A DNA stretch of 34,905 nt from Barnesiella sp. Its GTDB lineage: Bacteria; Bacteroidota; Bacteroidia; Bacteroidales; Muribaculaceae. The position numbers and the translations under genes were made by a program. The notes under the pieces are model-generated. The model did no database searches. It saw only the letters and a list, made by a program, of their open reading frames with translations, and was not told the DNA's origin. The DNA is taken from assembly GCA_014801075.1 (NCBI GenBank), contig JAAVEW010000020.1, positions 43,554 through 78,458 of the forward strand. The letters run 5' to 3'. Below are positions 30,583 to 34,905 of the stretch, piece after piece (positions within the stretch are counted from its first letter, which is position 1; every line of letters begins with the position of its first letter).

Positions 30583-33030
30583 ATGAAAGTTTTACGCGCT
30601 ATCATCACACTGGTCTCTCTCCACTGCGTAGTCGCCGCCTCGGCATTCTCCATCCTCGGTCGTCTCGTCGACACGGATAACATCCCCGAAGCCTATGCTA
30701 CCGTACGCATATTCAGCGCCGCCGACACTGTCCATGCCGCCGCTCTCGGCGTCACCGGCGACGATGGCGACTTCAATCTCCCCGTCAAAAAAGCAGGCGA
30801 TTACAATGTAATAATCTCATCGGTAGGCAAAAAGACACTCCGTCTTCCCGTGTCGCTCACCGCAAAGGCCCCCGACGCCGACCTCGGCACTCTTACCATC
30901 CTCGACAATGCCGCCGAGCTTGGCGAGATAGAGGTTGTGGCCAGCAAACCGCTCGTGGTCAAGGAGATTGACCGCATAGGATATGACGTGCAGGCCGACG
31001 AGGACTCAAAGACCTCGACCGTGCAGGACGTGCTCCGCAAGGTGCCTATGGTGACTGTCGACGCCGACGGCACAATCAAGATCAAAGGTTCCACCAACTT
31101 TAAAATCTACAAGGACGGCCGACCCAACAACGCGTTCACCAACAACGCCAAGGATATATTCGCCGCCATCCCCGCCTCGATGATAAAGCGCATCGAAGTG
31201 ATTACCGACCCCGGCTCGAAAGAGGATGCCGAGGGCGTGGGCGCGATACTCAATATCGTCACCAACGACAACACTTCCATCAACGGCGTCATGGGTAACG
31301 CCTCGCTCAATCTCTCGTCGCGCAACCCGACACCGCTCCCCAACCTCTGGCTCTCAGCCAATATCAATAAGGTGGTACTCTCGATGTATGCCGGCTACCA
31401 CCACCAGAGCTTCAGCGACTTCCGCAATGTGGCCGAGTCGGAACGCACCTACACCGCGACGGGCAACCGTCAGATTGACAGCTCCGAAACCAAGTCGCAG
31501 GGCAACATGTGCTACTGGGGTGTCGACGGTTCTTACGAACTCGACTCGCTCAATCTCTTCACCCTTGAGTTTGGCGGCTTCTACCACGCAGGCAAGAACT
31601 TCGGCGACATCTCCACCGCGATGTTCGACGCCGCCGGTTCGCCCATCTACAGCTACCGTACCGACATGCGCAATCCCCGCACCCGCTATCTCGACTTCCA
31701 CGGCAGTTTCAACTATCAGCGCTCCACACGTCTCAAAGGCGAACTCATCACTCTCTCCTACCAGGTGTCGCACAACAATAACAAGTCGCTCAGCGAAACC
31801 GAGTATTACGACCTCTACAACTTCCCCGCACCCTACTCCGGCATCAACGCCGACTCGCGTCTCACATTCCTCGAAAACACCGGCCAGATTGACTGGACGC
31901 GCCCCTTCGGCGAGCACAACAAACTGTCGGTCGGTGCCAAAGTGATTGCACGCCGCAACGGTTCGGTGGTCGATAACGAATACGTGGGTGCCGGAACCGA
32001 TCACACCGACTTCGACCACAACACCACAGTGGGCGCCGGTTACCTCGACTACCGCTACTCGCTCAACAAGTTCAGCGCCCGCGCCGGATTGCGCTACGAG
32101 TATTCACGCCTCTCGGCCAAGTTTAAGGATGGCAGCGCCGACGACTTCGGTTCGTCGCTCAACGACTGGGTGCCTAACGCCTCGATGATGTACACCGTCA
32201 ACGACTGGTCGACCCTCAAACTCAGCTACGCCACCCGTATCAACCGCCCCGGCATCGGATTCCTCAATCCCGCCGAAACCGTCACCCCCTCGTCGCTCTC
32301 CTACGGTAACCCCGACCTCGAGAGCGTACACTACAACACCCTGTCGCTCAACTACTCGCTGATAAAGCAGACCTACAATATCGACGCGACCCTCTCCTAC
32401 GACTTCGCCAACAACACCATCACCTCGCTCACTTCGGTCGATGACAACGACTTCTCCACCACGACATTCGCCAACATAGGCCGCAGCCGCAACGTCGAGC
32501 TCGCCCTCTTCGCGCAGTGGTCCATCACTCCCAAAACGTCGGTAATGGTCAATGGAGCAGTATATTACAATCATCTGCGCATCCCCGATGTAAGCAACGG
32601 CCGCTGGGGTGCCAACACTTTCTTCCGCCTCAGCCAGCAGTTGCCATGGAAACTCCGTGCCGAAGGCTTCCTCTACTACGACCGCGGTCGCCTTGAAAGC
32701 GTCTACACCTATGGTGCCAACACCATCAAGTCGATGTTCCACGGATTCTCGCTGCAGCGCAACTTCCTCAAGGAGGACCGCCTGACAGTCAAGGCATCGT
32801 ACATCAACCCCTTCTCGTTCCACAGCATGGGCTGGCGCAATATCACCGACCGCGGTGACTACACCGGCTGGCAAAACACCGGCATGCTCCGTGCCCGCGG
32901 CGTGCGCATCTCCATCAGCTACCGCTTCGGCTCGGTCAACGCCAACGTAAAGAAAGCCGCCACCTCAATCGTCAACGACGACGTGCAGGGAGGCAACGCA
33001 GCCCCCTCCACCGGCCAAGGCCAGATGTAA
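30583..33030 (+). CDS. Outer membrane beta-barrel receptor, TonB-dependent-receptor-like
   Basis: 815 residues with a signal peptide (MKVLRAIITLVSLHCVVAAS). An N-terminal carboxypeptidase-D regulatory-like domain (FSILGRLVDTDNIPEAYATV) is followed by a plug-like domain (TSTVQDVLRKVPMVTVDADG, IKRIEVITDPGSKEDAEG, ILNIVTND) and a barrel rich in alternating aromatics (PF14905-type). It probably imports or senses an extracellular compound, but there is no SusD partner next to it, so it is not a classical SusC. The ligand is unknown. It is monocistronic with its own promoter and a strong hairpin after it. Confidence 0.88.
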   Translation: MKVLRAIITLVSLHCVVAASAFSILGRLVDTDNIPEAYATVRIFSAADTVHAAALGVTGDDGDFNLPVKKAGDYNVIISSVGKKTLRLPVSLTAKAPDADLGTLTILDNAAELGEIEVVASKPLVVKEIDRIGYDVQADEDSKTSTVQDVLRKVPMVTVDADGTIKIKGSTNFKIYKDGRPNNAFTNNAKDIFAAIPASMIKRIEVITDPGSKEDAEGVGAILNIVTNDNTSINGVMGNASLNLSSRNPTPLPNLWLSANINKVVLSMYAGYHHQSFSDFRNVAESERTYTATGNRQIDSSETKSQGNMCYWGVDGSYELDSLNLFTLEFGGFYHAGKNFGDISTAMFDAAGSPIYSYRTDMRNPRTRYLDFHGSFNYQRSTRLKGELITLSYQVSHNNNKSLSETEYYDLYNFPAPYSGINADSRLTFLENTGQIDWTRPFGEHNKLSVGAKVIARRNGSVVDNEYVGAGTDHTDFDHNTTVGAGYLDYRYSLNKFSARAGLRYEYSRLSAKFKDGSADDFGSSLNDWVPNASMMYTVNDWSTLKLSYATRINRPGIGFLNPAETVTPSSLSYGNPDLESVHYNTLSLNYSLIKQTYNIDATLSYDFANNTITSLTSVDDNDFSTTTFANIGRSRNVELALFAQWSITPKTSVMVNGAVYYNHLRIPDVSNGRWGANTFFRLSQQLPWKLRAEGFLYYDRGRLESVYTYGANTIKSMFHGFSLQRNFLKEDRLTVKASYINPFSFHSMGWRNITDRGDYTGWQNTGMLRARGVRISISYRFGSVNANVKKAATSIVNDDVQGGNAAPSTGQGQM

Positions 33031-33087
33031 TCAAAGGGACATCCGCTATAAGCAACCTCTGATATAAGCAAAAGAGGGTATAGCAAA

Positions 33088-33139
33088 ACCCCGTCCGGCA
33101 GAATGAACGCGATATATCGCGTCCACCTCCGGACGGGGT
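33088..33139 (+). terminator. Compound hairpin after the receptor gene
   Basis: Outer arms ACCCCGTCCGG (33088-33098) and CCGGACGGGGT (33129-33139) enclose a perfect 16-bp palindrome ACGCGATATATCGCGT (33107-33122). The outer stem is followed by ATTTATTATTA. The inner core is shared with the xylA-symporter hairpin at 2940-2957. Confidence 0.75.
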
Positions 33140-33184
33140 ATTTATTATTAACGGGGTACTTATTATTATTGGAACATCTTGTTT

Positions 33185-34498
33185 TCAGTGCCCCATGTCG
33201 TCAAGAGACAGAGCGGCATATCCGATGTGCCACCCTTTGCGCTTTGATACGATATTCTGCGACTTTTGCTCCAGCCCATGCAGGTCGATACGTCGTGGAT
33301 TACGCTTGACTTCGCCGATTACTATTTCACGGTCGGCCTCGTTGACGGCGATAAGGTCAATCTCATTGCTGCCGTCTTTCTCCCAATAGTTTGTCACAAT
33401 ATTATAGAGCCCCGTCTCGCGGTACATCTGCCTGAAATAGCGTTCAAGAATCCAGCCGGAGAATGTAGAGTAGTCGGCAAGAACCTTTTCCTTGACATAG
33501 GCAAGATTTCCAAGTTCCACCGCACTCCGGTATTTATAGATGAATCTGAACCAGAAATTGAGGAAGTTGTCTTTGATGCCGTATCTTACATTGCGGCTAT
33601 TCTCACTCGCAAGATAGGGACGGTAGCGATACACAAGATCATAGGTGTTCTCCAGCTTGTCAAGATAGCCTCCCGCTTCTATTCCGGTGTAGGATTTGAT
33701 TTCTCCGCGTTCATTGTAGCCTCCTGCGATTGCCGACAGAATGGAAAAGTAATTCCCATAATCTTTACCGAACTCATCAGACAAAAGTTCCTTTCCCTCA
33801 TCGATGAAATAAGAGCCGAATGACAGTACTGCCTCGATTATCCTGTCTTTTGTGAATGCCTTTTGCATGTGGAGCTGTTCCACATATTTTGCGACTCCGC
33901 CAGTAATCATATACATGGCAAGCAGATCATCGGGGGTGTAATCGGGGTTGTTGTCCCGCATTATTTCACGAAGTGTAGCCAGTGGAAATTCGCGAAGGCG
34001 AATTCTGGAAGTGGCACGACCATAAAGGGGTTCCTTTTTGTCATCAAATATCTTGGTCATCATTGAATAAAGCGAGCCACATACCACCAGATTTATCCGC
34101 GCCTCATTCTTGTTGCTGTCCCAGATATTCTGCATCTCGCTGAAAAATGCTTCATTGACATATTTGAAATTCTGGAATTCGTCAAAAACGAGTGTGAAGT
34201 GCCGTCGCTTTGCTATCTGCATAATCGACGCGAACAGTCGGGCCATACTTGAAAAGTCTCCCAAGTCTTCGCCAATCACATCACGAATTGTGTCGGAAAG
34301 TTCCTGACACAACAGAGCCTCACTCTTACGCGCCACAAAGAAATATATCATCTTTTTGCCTTCGTAAGCGTGTTTTATAAGCGTTGTCTTACCGATGCGT
34401 CTTCGTCCGGTAATGACAGTCATCTGGGCGTACTCCTTGGAGGTGGATTCGATGCGTCGTAATGTCTCAGTTTCTATCTCTCTGTCGTAGAATTTCAT
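33185..34498 (-). CDS. AAA ATPase with DUF234 domain
   Basis: 437 residues. The N-terminal archaeal-type ATPase domain has Walker A GRRRIGKTTL (31-40) and Walker B LVFDEFQNF (near 104). In the middle is a winged-helix-like region (SILSAIAGGYNERGEIKSYTG) and the C-terminal DUF234 with a PD-(D/E)xK-like core EIDLIAVNEADREIVIGEVK. It is the same general design as the DUF4143 ATPase at 25942 but a different family. No function is established. The promoter element TATCTTTG at 34533-34540 and two tandem palindromes next to it suggest tight regulation, possibly by its own product. Not in an operon with its neighbours. Confidence 0.88.
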   Translation of the reverse strand: MKFYDREIETETLRRIESTSKEYAQMTVITGRRRIGKTTLIKHAYEGKKMIYFFVARKSEALLCQELSDTIRDVIGEDLGDFSSMARLFASIMQIAKRRHFTLVFDEFQNFKYVNEAFFSEMQNIWDSNKNEARINLVVCGSLYSMMTKIFDDKKEPLYGRATSRIRLREFPLATLREIMRDNNPDYTPDDLLAMYMITGGVAKYVEQLHMQKAFTKDRIIEAVLSFGSYFIDEGKELLSDEFGKDYGNYFSILSAIAGGYNERGEIKSYTGIEAGGYLDKLENTYDLVYRYRPYLASENSRNVRYGIKDNFLNFWFRFIYKYRSAVELGNLAYVKEKVLADYSTFSGWILERYFRQMYRETGLYNIVTNYWEKDGSNEIDLIAVNEADREIVIGEVKRNPRRIDLHGLEQKSQNIVSKRKGWHIGYAALSLDDMGH

Positions 34499-34504
34499 AT
34501 TATA

Positions 34505-34540
34505 GTAACGGCTGTTACTGTAACCGCTGTTACAAAGATA
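34505..34540 (-). promoter_or_regulatory. Promoter with two tandem operator-like palindromes
   Basis: GTAACGGCTGTTAC (34505-34518) and GTAACCGCTGTTAC (34520-34533) differ at one base, are each palindromic at their GTAAC/GTTAC ends, and repeat at a 15-bp period. The second abuts the minus-strand -7 element TATCTTTG (34533-34540). They lie between promoter and ATG (34498), where a bound repressor would block transcription. Confidence 0.6.
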
Positions 34541-34686
34541 GTGATTCTATTTTGAATATGCAACAGCTACAATCTGTATGCGACATAACGGCTACGCTGA
34601 TGCCACCTCTGAGACTATTCCGCGTTCCTAGTGCCTGGTCCTGTATTGCCTATACGATGATGGGCCGGTATTGGTGGTAGCGCCGG

Positions 34687-34905
34687 TTACTGGCGGTGGT
34701 GGAGGAGGCGTAGTGCTTCGCCTATGAGGAGGACGGGGGAGGTGCCTATGATGATGAGGAGCCAGTCGCGCAGGGTGAGGGGCACTACGTTGAAGAAGTT
34801 GCCGCCGAACTGCAGTATCACTATCTGGCCTATGAAGATGGCGAGGACGATGAATTCAAATTCGCCGCAGCCTTTGAGGTGGAACGCGCTGCGGCCCGTC
34901 ATGAA
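34687..34905 (-). CDS. C-terminus of a calcium-translocating P-type ATPase, PMCA type (partial)
   Basis: The frame is open to the right window edge (73 codons including stop), so only the end of the protein is seen. It contains two membrane segments (EFIVLAIFIGQIVILQFGG and RDWLLIIIGTSPVLLIGEAL) separated by a short loop FFNVVPLTL, and a short basic tail RLLHHRQ. This pattern, especially GQIVILQFGG followed by VPLTLRDWLLIIIGTS, is that of the last two helices of PMCA-type Ca2+ ATPases of Bacteroidetes. The catalytic domains are outside the window, so transported ion and integrity cannot be checked. Confidence 0.75.
   Translation of the reverse strand, partial: FMTGRSAFHLKGCGEFEFIVLAIFIGQIVILQFGGNFFNVVPLTLRDWLLIIIGTSPVLLIGEALRLLHHRQ

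Noticed and set aside
34541-34686. Small gene between the DUF234 ATPase and the Ca2+ ATPase
   Set aside because: The short plus-strand frame here crosses the operator palindromes and has no recognisable features.

Overview
The window looks like a chromosomal stretch of a Bacteroidales bacterium, most likely of the Muribaculaceae type. Three things support this: repeated TAnnTTTG promoter -7 elements in front of genes, a large secreted protein ending in a type IX secretion (T9SS) sorting domain, and phylum-typical gene sets (TPR/DUF4292 lipoprotein, PF14905-type outer membrane barrel, Bacteroidetes-style EttA, PMCA-type Ca2+ ATPase). The family-level placement is inference. No tRNA, rRNA or CRISPR array was seen.

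Layout. 1-4463 (+) is a xylose operon: xylB (cut by the window edge), xylA, and a xylose/H+ symporter gene, with a repeat cluster and a perfect hairpin in its gaps. 4532-9874 is an accessory island bounded by two 90-bp direct repeats identical at 86 of 90 positions. It carries two orphan small ORFs, a C5-cytosine methyltransferase, a probable SacI-family restriction endonuclease and a DUF2971 protein. It is visibly more A+T-rich than its surroundings over the restriction-modification genes and is dense in palindromes, including a structured leader before the methyltransferase, a 233-bp nested palindrome, and a minus-strand promoter reading into unannotated small ORFs. No integrase or transposase is present.

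9960-11365 (-) encodes two paralogous lipoproteins in tandem, one fused to an outer membrane barrel. 11366-12262 has no convincing protein gene but holds a minus-strand structured RNA candidate (6S-like shape, T-rich tail) and terminator palindromes. 12263-15116 (-) is core housekeeping: ettA, def, ruvX. 15250-15934 (+) is an MntA/HepT (MNT-HEPN) toxin-antitoxin pair. 15995-18223 (+) is a periplasmic GH3 beta-glucosidase. 18383-20939 (-) holds a gamma-class carbonic anhydrase-like protein and an aminopeptidase P. 21177-25613 (-) is a very large T9SS-secreted multidomain protein.

25836-27175 is a cassette made of a single AAA/DUF4143 ATPase gene framed by two 45-bp palindromic repeats. 27220-30308 (-) is the dut-TPR-DUF4292 operon, 30583-33030 (+) an outer membrane beta-barrel receptor, 33185-34498 (-) a second ATPase (AAA plus DUF234) with tandem operator-like palindromes at its promoter, and the window ends in the C-terminus of a calcium P-type ATPase (-).

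Functionally the window mixes pentose and glucoside use (xyl operon, GH3 enzyme), surface and secretion functions, and housekeeping with three defence- or conflict-type modules: the R-M island, MntA/HepT and the repeat-framed DUF4143 ATPase. The least explained parts are the non-coding architecture of the R-M island, the 11.6-11.9 kb RNA candidate and the repeat-framed ATPase cassette.
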